NCBI GenBank assembly: GCA_964030475.1
Contig: CAXIPT010000009.1
Coordinates: 2,209,542 to 2,273,541 of the forward strand
Reading direction: 5' to 3'
Length of the DNA: 64,000 nucleotides
From: Tethya wilhelma
Taxonomy: Eukaryota > Porifera > Demospongiae > Tethyida > Tethyidae
The notes beneath the pieces are model-generated. The model saw nothing but the letters and a program-made list of their open reading frames with translations. It was not told where the DNA came from and searched no databases. Below, in pieces: positions 45,679 through 56,305 of this stretch. A program made the position numbers and the translations under genes. Position 1 is the stretch's first letter, and every line of letters begins with the position of its first letter.

Positions 45679-46676
45679 TCAAACTGTCATTCTAAGGCTG
45701 TACAGTTTGTTGTAAGGTACAAAAGACTCTTCAATACTCTTCCTAACAGTCATCGGTACATCCTCAGGAATGGGAGGGAGGGGGGTTAGTTCCTGGAAAC
45801 CACTGCTCTCAAGAGCATTGCCAACCCACGTGTAATTGAACACCATCTGGTCTTTAAACTCTGGCGTCATGGCCAAATATGGTTGCCATTTTGTCATACC
45901 ATCTTTGTAAGTGAGGCCAACTCGATCACATTCATCATCTTCTCAGGATTGGCCAAAAGATCGTCAGCATCGATAATGACAGGGTCATAGCTCAATTTAC
46001 TCTTCAAGTAAAAGTAAAGTTCATGTGCAGCATCAAATCCGATATCACCTCGTTCACAGGTTTGTACAAAATATTTCTCTTCATTGTTCATGAATTTCAT
46101 GAGAGCTCGGTAATGTGAGACGATAGCTCTTTGTGGGTTACAAATGATGAAGGAATGAGTAAATCGATCATTCAAAAACAGTTTGTATCTTCCTCGGACC
46201 TTGTGTGCACTCTCCTTGATAAATATGGCATCCTTATCTGGATATTCTGCAAGAATTGTTCTATCTACTACGTCTTCATAGCTGTATTCAAGAGTTGATT
46301 TGGGACCATAATCAGAGGGGCTTTGTCTGAAATAGGGGATACTGTAGGGCTCAAAGAATGTCTTGACGCCGGGTAGTGTACCAATAGAGAACAGAAAAGC
46401 AGTGGATAGACTTCTTGGTGGTCCCCACAGGAAGATTCTTGTGGTTTGGTCCTCACTCTCATTCTGTAGCAATTTTTATATGAGCAGTAACAATATTATA
46501 AACAGTAGATTTACTGTAAAGTGCATAAGTCAGTTTTTTTTCAGTGAAGGACAGATTTATGAAATGCCTGGATGCACTCGCTCTTTGTATGCAGCTGCTG
46601 TGAATAAGTTTGTTTGCAATTTTTCAGGGAGAGAAGAGAGTGTACGAAATACACTACGTTGAAACTCACTCACCAT
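45679..46676 (-). pseudogene. sulfotransferase-like P-loop protein with one frameshift
   Basis: The first exon is just an ATG at 46674-46676 followed by a GTGAGT donor; the second starts at about 46464. The N-terminal motif IFLWGPPRSLSTAF is a PAPS-binding P-loop typical of sulfotransferase-like enzymes. ESAHKVRGRYK and RAIVSHYRALMKF follow, the latter resembling the 3'-phosphate-binding segment. Near 45915 the frame shifts: the reading ELASLTK then hits a stop, while another frame continues GLTYKDGMTKWQPYLAM to the end at 45679. This is a one-base (or non-multiple-of-three) loss, so the gene is either broken or contains a sequence error. Total length without the shift is about 265 residues. 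It is head-to-head with the kinase-Kelch gene. Confidence 0.7.
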
Positions 46677-47031
46677 GCTAGTATGAAAGATGGATGAAGC
46701 AAGAAAGTAGAAACAGGTAAGCACACACACACTGAGAGACTTTGAGTTGACCTCGTGACTTAAATATTAATCAAAATACTCAAACAAGCTTCCACGAGCC
46801 CCGCCCACTTAAAAGCTTTTTTTTACTGGACGAGCCACTCGCCCACTGCACCGGCAACCATAAGACAGCCCACTGTTTTGATAAACTCACACAACTTCTA
46901 GTCTTCTGGTTTTGAGAAGAGACACTTCAGAAAAACAATGTAAGTCCTTGATTAACCAGCAGTTTATGAGAAACAGATTGCCATATTTAATGTGTGCTCT
47001 TTAATATTATAGATTATTTAATGTCACACAC
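46677..47031. promoter_or_regulatory. shared upstream region of sulfotransferase-like and kinase-Kelch genes
   Basis: The two genes diverge from this 355-base space. A GTAAGT donor at about 46939 suggests a 5' non-coding exon of the kinase-Kelch gene, with an intron ending near 47010. No TATA box is obvious. Confidence 0.45.
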
Positions 47032-49637
47032 ATGCACATGGGCTTGACATCCTGTCGCTTTATTAGGCAAGAATCATTCAGAGAATTTGAACCTTACACT
47101 CTGAGTGGTGTACAAGTCACTGATAGAGAGTTAGGACGAGGCTCCTATGCTGCTGTTGTGGAGATTGAGTACAGAGGATTGAAATGTGCTGGCAAGAAGA
47201 TCCATCAAGCCATTGCCCAGCAAGGACACGAAGCTTACCAACTGCGTCGATTTGCTGAAGAGTGTCGTCTACTCAGTCAAATGAGACATCCAAATGTGGT
47301 CCAATTTCTAGGAGTCCATTTTGAGAACCATGCAGCCATACCCATCCTGGTGATGGAGTTCCTCCCTACTAACCTGAACAGCTGTATCGACCAATATGGC
47401 ATTCTAGCAAAGGAGATCAACTACTCCATTCTTCACGATGTGTCATTGGGCCTGTGTTACCTCCACAACCAAACCCCACCCATCATACACCGAGATCTTT
47501 CTGCCAACAATGTTCTCCTTACCTCCAACATGACGGCAAAGATCTCCGATCTGGTTGTGGCCAGGATTCTGAATCTCACTCCTCTCCAGATGAGTCGTAT
47601 GACAGAAACCCCTGGCACCCCTACCTATATGCCTCCCGAGGTAATGGTAGCTGACCCAAAGTACAACACGAGTGTAGACATCTTTTCGTATGGAATCATG
47701 ATGATTCACGTCTTCAGTGGACAGTGGCCACACCCCAAAGTTGGACCAAATCGTATAGGATCTGATGGACAATTGATCCCTGTTTCAGAAGCTGAACGTC
47801 GTGAGGAGTACCTCCGTACCATCGGTCAGGACCACCCACTGATGGACCTCATTCTGAAGTGTGTCAGCAATGACCCAAGACAAAGAGGAAATATTGTTGA
47901 GATTGTCCAGCGACTGAAAGATGCTGATCTAGCAATGTCTAAGTCTGAGAACACAAACTTGAAAGTTGAGATCTTGAAAACAAAAGCCGTACTAGCATCA
48001 AAGGAACAAGAGTTAGTTACTGCAAATGAATCTCTCTCAAGAAAGGACTCAGAGATTGCCTCCAAGAAGACAGCTCTGACTCAGAAAGATGATAGGATCA
48101 AGAGTTTGAGTGACCAACTCACAAGAACCAGAGAGTACCTGTCTTCAAAACGACAGGTAATCAGTACACCTTTTCTGGTGTGGGGTCAATACACTTTTCC
48201 CCCTCTTTTTTCCTACCGTACATAGCGGGAAAGTTTCGTGGTGTCAAACTTTTGCAGATGTCTCTAGTCAAACATTTATTTTTAAATGTTTCTGTTTAAC
48301 TCTCACGGATGAGCTGTGTGAACCCATACTTACATACATTACAGAAAATTTAACTTTCAAGAACGGATTGTGATCTGTGAAAACTGCAAAAGTTAAACCC
48401 GCGAAACTTTCGCACTATACAGTATTCTATTATTCTTATTATATCCTCGAACCAGGCTATGTTACCATATTATGGTATTTTGCATGCTTTCTAAATAAGG
48501 GCTGTGTGTCACGGTCATAACTTGAAAGCTGACTTAGCATCAGAGACTTACAATCATTGTGCCATGCAAGTCAGCATGTCATCGATCAGCCATGCTTCCT
48601 GCAACATACATACCTCACTGATAATGTAACAGTTGTACATTGTCATGTGTTGATTTGTGTTTGTGTTCATTCTTCTCCAGCCATCACAGGTTAAGATCAC
48701 ATGGAAGCAGTGTACAGACCTTCCTATGGCTGCTTGTGGTGGAGAGACCACTGTCATAAATGACAGAGTGTATTATGGCGGGTTTAGTTGCCTTCTCTTC
48801 ACAAATAGAGGTGATGGAACTGTCCACTGTTATGATCCTTCACAAGATGCATGGAGCCCACTACCACCACTTCCTGTCAAGTGGTTTGGTCTGGGACAAG
48901 TGAGAGGACAACTAGTGAGTGTGGGAGGTGAGAGGATCTCTGATGGGAAAGTATGTAATGAAGTGTATGTGTTTGATGAGAGATCAAAGAAGTGGAAGCA
49001 ATCTCTTCCATCAATGCCCACTGCTAAATACTTACCAGCTGTCATCAGCCATCCCTCAGCTCTTATCATAGCAGGAGGAGATACAGGTCACTACACAGAT
49101 ATTGTTGAGATATTCAACATAGAGGCATCGAAATGGCTCAGAGCTGATCGACTACCAACACCATGTCGCATCATGTCACCAGTGATTGTCAAGAACATGT
49201 GCTATTTAGTTGGTGGCTACAAAAACCCAACCATACTGAATCAAGTATTGTGTGTATCAGTAGAAGAACTGCTCCACAATGCCACACCCCTCAACCAAGC
49301 TCCACCTCATGGCACAGCTGACACTCAAGACCATGTTTCTGTCTGGAAGCAGCTAGCAGACACTCCAACTTATGGTCCAACTGCAGCTGTGATGATAGGT
49401 GAGACTATTCTCTCTATTGGAGGAGAGGATGCTCCTGAGGATGGAAAAGTTCAAAGTTCAGTCCACATGTACTCTCCCTCTACCGACTCCTGGATCTACA
49501 TCTCTGATCTACCAGCTCCACGATTTAGACCAGCCACTGCAGTGTTGTCACCAACAGAGATCCTTGTGATTGGAGGGTGGGACAGTGGTAGGAAGAACAC
49601 TGCCTACAAAGGCACACTTAGTGTAGTAGGTATGTAG
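47032..49637 (+). CDS. TKL kinase-coiled coil-Kelch fusion protein, copy 1
   Basis: Exon 47032-48156 encodes a kinase and coiled coil; exon 2 (from 48690, or 48681 if the distal acceptor is used) to 49637 encodes a Kelch propeller, about 690 residues in all. Kinase motifs are the glycine loop ELGRGSYAAVVE, lysine in CAGKKI, HRDLSANNV, and MPPEV for APE. The DFG position reads DLV, while copies 2 and 3 read DLG. The coiled coil includes SKEQELVTANESLSRKDSE. Kelch repeats show GGETTVINDRVYYGG, LYVF-type blades and IGGWDSGRKN. The start is uncertain: an intron may end just upstream of RQESFREFE. Such fusions appear to be a sponge-style expansion (inference). The partner or substrate is unknown. 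Confidence 0.85.
48214..48424. mobile_element. MITE with TACCGTA ends in the kinase-Kelch intron
   Basis: It begins TACCGTACATAGCGGGAAAG and ends CGCGAAACTTTCGCACTATACAGTA in inverted form. The same insertion is present in copy 2 at 57501-57715, so it predates that duplication. Confidence 0.75.
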
Positions 49638-49732
49638 TAAACAATGTCATAGTATATATGTTACGTACTATTATGATTAAGTTGTGGACATTATTTAAGA
49701 CAATAATGGTGTTAATACTCTCACAGGTTATT

Positions 49733-49897
49733 TCAAACTTTTACAGTTGTGAATCCATTCTTGTCAGAGTAGATATGAAGTGTTTTAAGAACTTCTAAAA
49801 TGTCAGGGGAAGGGAGGGACTGGGCCTCTTGAATGGCACACTCCAACAACAGTCTACCATTACCACACACACAGAGAAACACATAAGACCTGGTGTG

Positions 49898-49965
<68 letters not shown>

Positions 49966-50317
49966 TACAAGTGTTTCAACTTTGTGTACCATATACCACA
50001 AAATATTGGCGGGAATAAATTTTGGCTGATTGTCAAAAATTTCATAATTGGCGGATTTTATTTTGGCATTAGCGCTCACAGCAATACACGTATTCCGTAT
50101 GTGCATGTGCAAAAATGACTGTTTGGCAGATTTAGAATTAGCAGTCCTTACCAAAACTGACAATCCACCAATAGCCGAATTTTTGTGCTATACAGTATGT
50201 ACATACAAACACATGCATGTACACTTATCTTTGTATGTATGTCATATCAATGTACCTGTAGAGAGCATGATAGTCAGTTTTTGCTTGTCTAAGCAGTCTC
50301 TTTAGAGCATTGATGCC
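49733..50317 (-). CDS. last two exons of an unrecognised gene, convergent with Kelch copy 1
   Basis: Exons at 50317-50256 and 49853-49733 join in phase to give GINALKRLLRQAKTDYHALY, then an Arg codon across the splice, then LLLECAIQEAQSLPSPDI and LHIYSDKNGF before a stop. The same two exons occur beside Kelch copy 3 (58877-58938 and 59308-59428) with conservative changes such as K to E, I to T and V to I, and with the same splice phase. That conservation argues for real coding sequence. Upstream exons are not visible. I do not recognise the family. Confidence 0.6.
49900..49964. repeat. (GT)n microsatellite
   Basis: A TG run with one TTG interruption lies in the intron of the gene tail described above; on its coding strand it reads as CA, ahead of the last exon. 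Confidence 0.85.
49987..50197. mobile_element. MITE with TGGCGG interior and TACAGTA end
   Basis: CACAAAATATTGGCGGGAATAAA at the left and CCGAATTTTTGTGCTATACAGTA at the right are inverted. A closely related element is at 60629-60848 next to copy 3. Confidence 0.75.
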
Positions 50318-50603
50318 CTGGTATTTTAGTCGCCTTAATTTGGTATTATATCCTATTAGATAGTAGATAGTATTGGTTGTAGATTGCATTGTGTAACTTA
50401 GGGTGGGTGTGTTACTACAAACAATAGGCACATTTATAAATGGTATTGATAAAACTATAGTACTAAATCTATTGTGTGAGTAGTAGTGTTCATTGTTTGC
50501 TGCTGTAAAAAAAGTGTCTGTCTATGTGTTGTCTTATAAAGTATATTGACATCCAGCCCCGCCCCCTCATGTACATGTGACTGTTTGGATAACTCAAAAG
50601 ACA

Positions 50604-50998
50604 TTAAAGGTGCTATTGCACGGAAGCGGCAACTTTTTGAAAAAATGGCCCAAAAATCAATACTGAAATTTCATTGGTTGAAAATACGTCATTGGAATGC
50701 AATTTGCACTCCTATTTTCGCGTTGACTCCAACGTACGCATAATTTTTCTTTGTGACCACGTGGCAAGTTGCAGCTATTTGACATACTTATACGCTTAGA
50801 CTTACACTCATCTAGCTTCTTTCTTTCCCATTACTTATCTTGGTGTGCTTCTACTGCTCATCATGTCTTGTAAGCGTTCAAATTCAAACTGCACGTGGTC
50901 GCACATTTTAATACACGCATATTGTTCTATGCACATTATGGCTTCACTACGTGGTGTAAATTACTACGCGTACAACTTCCGTGCAATAGCACCTTTAA
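50604..50998. mobile_element. 395-bp MITE with TTAAAGGTGCTATTGCACGGA ends
   Basis: The ends TTAAAGGTGCTATTGCACGG and CCGTGCAATAGCACCTTTAA are perfect inverted repeats of 20 bases. The interior is non-coding. I found no second copy in the window. Confidence 0.82.
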
Positions 50999-52010
50999 AG
51001 ACAAAAATGTAAGTAGATACTTTACACTAATACGAACTGTACCAATTGATCTCTATCAAGTCTCGATCATTGCATATAGACAATTATAGAACTTTTTTAT
51101 ACATAATAACTTACATCATCATATTATAAGCAAAGTTTTGTCCGTGTGTGTGTGTGTAACGGAGGGTCACCGGAAGTGATGCGACCTCGAGCTAAAACGC
51201 TACTTTTTCTCTGGACTTTGAAAAATGCAAGCTATGAAAAGTGTGCCTAGAGAACTAGCTTAGATAGTACTAGCCTAGGATAGAATGGCAGGCGCTACAA
51301 GTATGGCTAACTTTTTTTGAGATCGCTGACAAGGCATACCAGTGGCGTCTGGATCCGACGAACAAGCGTGAAAGAGAAGCCAATCTTTCACAAAAGAAGC
51401 GTAGCGAGGGGAGAACTTTCGCTTCTAGGAGTCTGCTTCTCTGTCGCTGTACACGAAACACAGCTAGCCAGATAACGAGTTTCTTTGCCAGCTGATTGCA
51501 AAAATGGCGGAAGTCGGAAAAGGGTCGTCTGTGACGTCACGTAGTGAGGTAAATTGCTGAGCTGGCCAAAGCAAAGTAGCACTAAGCAAGAGCACTGGCA
51601 CAAAGCAGTACATATACACATGCAGCATTGCTTCCCTTTGAGTTTTCAATTGCTTATGCCATGGCCAGTATTGATGTGATTGTTGTGTGTTGCTTCAACT
51701 GCAAAGGTTGTTCTAAGCCAACTGACCATTGAAGAATTTTTATTAGCTATATACACAATTATCATAGCTTTGCTCATCAATTTTACCTTACTATTGTTTG
51801 AGTTATAGTAACTGATCCTATAAACATACACAAACAAGGAGTGGGCGAGCGAAGCGAGCCCCACTCCTTGTAATATTAATAGAGTAAGCCACCGATGTTC
51901 GTCCACCATCAAATTCGGACACTTGTATCTCAAAAACTAAAAGCGGCACAGACTTCGGACTTGGTTCACGTGAATCAGCATCAAATTTTATTACAGGATA
52001 GTCTAAGACC
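50999..52010. other. non-coding stretch with a GAGCGAAGCGAGC palindrome
   Basis: No exon is recognised. At 51837-51872 an imperfect palindrome reads AAGGAGTGGGCGAGCGAAG followed by CGAGCCCCACTCCTTG. The segment ends at contig join n52014 and an (AG)n run. Confidence 0.5.
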
Positions 52011-52014
52011 AGCN

Positions 52015-52079
<65 letters not shown>
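52015..52079. repeat. (AG)n microsatellite at contig join n52014
   Basis: The run starts at the n and continues for 60 bases, reading CT on the coding strand of NCAPD3. Confidence 0.9.
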
Positions 52080-52080
<1 letters not shown>

Positions 52081-52092
52081 GAATGTACGTAC

Positions 52093-53964
52093 CATACAAA
52101 TGTGAGGCAGTGCTGTGAGAAGGTGGTGAGGTGTGAGGGGAGAGGGGTGGAGGTGGTGACACCCCCGTCCACACCCAGCATCAGGATAGAGGGCAGCAAC
52201 TGCCGGAACACCTAGTAACACACACACACACACACACATAGCAACAGCCACAGTCAACACAACAGCCACAATGTAAGTAGTGAAATACATACACACATTT
52301 GGATAAGTAAACCTTTTGCTAGTAAAACAAGCGGAAAACTTAAAACCTTTGCCAATAAAAAACTAGCCGAAAACTAGTTCAAAATTTAAAAGCTAAACTT
52401 TTTGAAAACTTAAAACCTTTTCTAGCAAACTACTGGAGAATCCTGAAACCATTCATAACTCAGACAAAACACAAGGACACTCACCTCAGTGACAATTTTC
52501 TCCACCTCTCCATGTTTCCTGTGACAGAGAATGTCCAGGCACTGCCAGGCAAACACACACATAGGTGCCACAGCCACATTGCTAGAGGACAGAGCCGCCT
52601 CCAGACCTGTCCTGGAAGAGAGCTCGACCCGGGCCATCCTCAACATGACCTGAATGACCTGGTACCTCGTAGCTTCATACTCTGAGAGAGAGTGGGCCTT
52701 CAGGTAGCTGTGGACATCCTGGAGAAAGAGACAGCAAATAGCAACCAAATTTCTAAAACAAAATTTAATATTCACTGAAACTTAATGGACTCTTAGAAAT
52801 TGGAAAATTAATTTAACTAAAATTAAATTAAAATGGTAATGTTAACACTTTTCTAGTGACAAAGTTAATAGCAGTATTGTTTCAATTTACCATGACCAGC
52901 TGCTTGAGATGACCTTTGACCTCCCCATCCCGGCTCCCATCATCCTGACTCTCCTGAAGCTCACTCTCCAACTCTTGCTCCTCATCCTCAACAGAATCTT
53001 GTGGGTGTGGTCTCTTCCTCTTGCCACGCCTACCTCTAACTGGTGGCCTATCATCAATAGAGGCTGTACTAGATTTTCTCTGAGCTGTAGCTGATGAGGA
53101 TACAGAATATACGATGACAATTAGAACAAGGATTTTTACCACACACATACACACACTATCTTTCAGGCCCTTTCAGATATTACCGAGAAGTGAGGTAAAT
53201 AGATAGCATACAGCACACCTAGCCTCGTTCCCAGGCTCCTCCCTCACGTAAGAAAATATACATGAAAGAGGAACCTCAGAACAAGACTACAGCTCACCAG
53301 GTTTGTCCGGATAGAGATGAAAGACCTCCAACATCTTCTGGAAGATCATGGGGTGGAACATCTTGTAGGCCCCGCTGCCTGGCAACCGAAGGAGAATTAG
53401 ATAAAACTGAGCTGCATGTATCGCACACAACTTGTCCACAGCTCTCTATAAGTAGAAAGAAAGAATGAAAAAGAAGGAAAAAATAAATAACAAATGCAAG
53501 CTTGTGTAAATGTAATGTGATTACATGTGCCATTCTCTCCATTAGGCAGTAAAGTAGTGCCATGAGTAGTTTGTGAGACACTCCAGCATCCAACAGGGTC
53601 GTCCAAAACCCAGGACACCTCTCACCTACAAAGCAAGGTGGATGGATGATGTAAAATCATTTCAGAGTATCCTAAGATCTATCTAAATTGTACAAATTAT
53701 ATTTTATGGTTTTATTGTCATACCAGTGTCATCTCCCTGCTGATCTAGGCTGGTGTCTTGCTCAGCCGTCTCCAGCCACGTCCTACACGCTGCCACGACC
53801 CGTCCCCAGCCGCCATCGTCCAGCAACAGGCTCTGATCAACCTCCAGAGGCAGGAGAGCACTCTCGCAGAAATTCTGCTCCCACACGGCGCTGATCCACT
53901 CCTGGGGGACGTCACACACGCCGAGACCCTTCAGGGCCTCCTGTGCGTCGAATTGGTAGCTCAT
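52093..53964 (-). CDS. NCAPD3: condensin-II subunit NCAPD3, N-terminal exons
   Basis: The ATG at 53964 begins MSYQFDAQEALKGLG. Exons at about 53964-53722, 53628-53512, 53448-53302, 53096-52895, 52718-52481 and 52211-52093 follow on the minus strand. The match to the human N-terminus includes QEWISAVWEQNF and, in the third exon, HAAQFYLILLRLPGSGAYKMFHP, split here as HAAQFYLILLRLPGSG and AYKMFHPMIF. A basic linker RGRRGKRKRPHPQ and an acidic run EDEEQELESELQ come next, as in the family. The gene continues at 42583-39887, so exons for roughly 200-250 residues between the two parts are missing. The start codon is divergent from the gene at 54170. Confidence 0.88.
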
Positions 53965-54169
53965 AGCTCGCTAGTATCAAGCTAGAAGAACATTAGATCT
54001 AATTTTCAGAAGATGATGATGGCAGTAAAGTTCTACTTGGCACAAATTTCCCGCCAAATTAAACCATTTAAAATGTAACCCTTTTGCCATTATTTCAATT
54101 TAAATTTTAACACTTTGCACACTGAATTAGCACCTGACCTTTGAACTTTACTGTTTTACAGCAGTGACC
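53965..54169. promoter_or_regulatory. bidirectional upstream region, NCAPD3 and unknown gene
   Basis: The two ATGs are 205 bases apart and divergent. The segment contains TTTCCCGCCAAATT, which matches the E2F-site consensus TTTSSCGC, as expected for a cell-cycle gene such as NCAPD3; that function is inferred. Confidence 0.45.
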
Positions 54170-54469
54170 ATGGCTAGCATTGATGAGCTGTTGGAGTTGC
54201 CAGTGTCGCCAAAGGAGAAGATGGAGTGGAAAGAGTCGGAGTATGCCATCTACCAGTACCTCCCCAACAGGTAGACCTGGTTGCATGCCTGCAGATGGTG
54301 TAGCTTGTGGCAAAACTCTGGAATCTCTGGATTTGTCCCCCATAGTTTGAATATTCTTGATCAAGGCTCAAATTATGTGTGTGTTGTGTAAAATAATTTA
54401 TTTTGTCCTCTTTAGAGAGACCATGGAGAAGAAGGAGACTGATACCAGGATTGCTGGTGCTGGATTCAG
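54170..54469 (+). CDS. 5' exons of an unrecognised gene
   Basis: Exon 1 (54170-54270) begins MASIDELLELPVSPKEKMEW and runs to YQYLPNR. Exon 2 (54416-54469) continues ETMEKKETDTRIAGAGFR. The splice joins in phase. The gene then runs into a CT microsatellite and the 40-n gap at 54670. Sequence to the right of the gap does not continue it. The protein looks soluble and well conserved in character, but I cannot name it. Confidence 0.6.
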
Positions 54470-54618
54470 GTTAGACTGGTCAGTCTTGTTTCACAGAATC
54501 ATCACATCAAATGATTGATCATAGATAAATTTTTTTGTAGATTGGTCAGTCAGCCGTCCTTAATATAGTATATGTTGATGTTTAAGTAATAATCAAGAAT
54601 CAGAAGAATTGCTACATA

Positions 54619-54669
<51 letters not shown>
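54619..54669. repeat. (CT)n microsatellite before a gap
   Basis: A pure CT run leads into the n run. Confidence 0.9.
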
Positions 54670-54709
54670 NNNNNNNNNNNNNNNNNNNNNNNNNNNNNNN
54701 NNNNNNNNN
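54670..54709. other. assembly gap of 40 n
   Basis: It separates the 5' exons of the unknown gene from a transposon-rich contig. Confidence 0.98.
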
Positions 54710-55633
54710 TGTCACTGGAAATTCGGTCCGGGTGAATTTGGTCCGGGGGGACAAAATTCCCCAATAAATCTTCTGGGGAAAAAGGTCCGGGGGACCAAAT
54801 TTCCTGGGGAAAGTTGTCCTGTCTTGGAGAATTTGGTCCGGTGGTATTATTTAAACTTTGCTCATTTTTTAAGTACCACAGAGCTATATTTTTATTCTAT
54901 GATTCAAGCAGCACTAATATCACATGCATGCAGAATAAGACTGTGATCCAGAGATTGTGATCAGATTCTTATGTTCATCGCTTAGACTCACGGGCCAGCC
55001 ACTCCCTCTCAATCTCTTCCTGGTGAGGGAGTGGCTGGCCTGCGAGACTAATGCTCACCTAGACCGTGGATATAGCTTACAAGGCCGAGACTTACAATTT
55101 ATGAACAATAATACAATTGCATGTGCATGCGATGCAGCGTGTATTATAATTTAAATATAATACAAGGAAACAAATGATTTTTATCTTGAACAAGTAGATG
55201 TCTAAAGTAGTACGTGACAAAGACTGTAGTTTAATATCTCAAGGATGCTAGCAAGGTTTAGATTAACTCTTGCTCTTATGGTTGGTTCGTATGGTTCATG
55301 ATCTTTGAGTTGCCGGTTTGGTCACACCAAATTCGCCACTGAGACGGGGAACAAACTTCAACTGATCTGATCATCAGGCATGAAGACTAGTCACAAATCT
55401 AGATGCAAGCTAAGGTTAGCTCAGCTTGTCCTGCGCTTGAAAATACTCCTGCTGTATCCATATCATAAGCTAAACACAAAACAAACTGAAGCAAACTAAA
55501 CCGGACCGAATTCCCCAGACACGGACCAAATTCCGCAACTACTTCCACGGGGAATATGGTCCGGAGGACTTAATTCCCCGGGGAATTTTGTCCCCCGGAC
55601 CAAATTCCCTGGCGGACAATATTCCCCGTGACA
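54710..55633. mobile_element. about 920-bp TIR element with GTCCGGG-rich ends
   Basis: The left arm contains TGTCACTGGAAATTCGGTCC, GGTCCGGGGGGACAAAATTC and GGGGGACCAAATTTCC. The right arm mirrors these with GAATTTTGTCCCCCGGACC and ATATTCCCCGTGACA. Complementarity extends about 130 bases with imperfections. The interior holds a hairpin at 54986-55048 (GGCCAGCCACTCCCTC and GAGGGAGTGGCTGGCC). No transposase is visible. Confidence 0.8.
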
Positions 55634-56305
55634 GATCCTTGCCTAAAATGATAGCATGTATTAACAATATTAATATAAGATTAAACTTTAAAAGTAGCTG
55701 TATAGCTCATAAACGACTAAGACTTACATTGTTAGTGGTCTGATGGTCTGAAGTTTCTGTCTTTTCAAAAACAAAGTTCTTGGGAATGAATTATCAAAAC
55801 AGTGGGCGGGGCTCGTTGTATGGGTGTGTGTAGTGAGCTTTATTCAGAACAGTTGGCCATGCCAGCTGGCTGAAGCTCATCACGGAAACTGTCTCTTGCA
55901 AGTGGCAACCAGTCATTGGAATCTAGGTGTAAGATGGGTGGGGTCTGGTTGGTCGCCTTGTTGGGTCACAATGGATACCACATTGGAGAGATGTGGGCAA
56001 GGGTACATGTACATTTATATGGAGGGTTGATATATATTAAATATCCATGTGCTTTGAATTTACCACATTGCATGATGGTATATATTAAACATGAACATGC
56101 TTAATTATGCACGGACATGCAGTATAACTTTGACATACCCAGTTATAACTCAAACACGTATACACACACCCACACAAGTTTTAAATAACCTGTTGGAGTA
56201 TTAGCACCATTATTGTCTTAATAATGCTTGATTAATTCCGCAACATAATATCATATTATGCAGTATAAAAACTTATGACAATCGCATGTATTATGACATT
56301 GTTTA
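55634..56305. other. intergenic DNA, no gene identified
   Basis: A minus-strand frame near 55930-55840 reads NDWLPLARDSFRDELQPAG, which looks protein-like but has no clear splice context. The rest is AT-rich. The last 120 bases resemble the 3' flank of Kelch copy 3. Confidence 0.35.

Noticed and set aside
55840..55930. Possible minus-strand exon reading NDWLPLARDSFRDEL
   Set aside because: Protein-like, but splice sites and a neighbouring exon were not found, so it is mentioned only in the intergenic entry.
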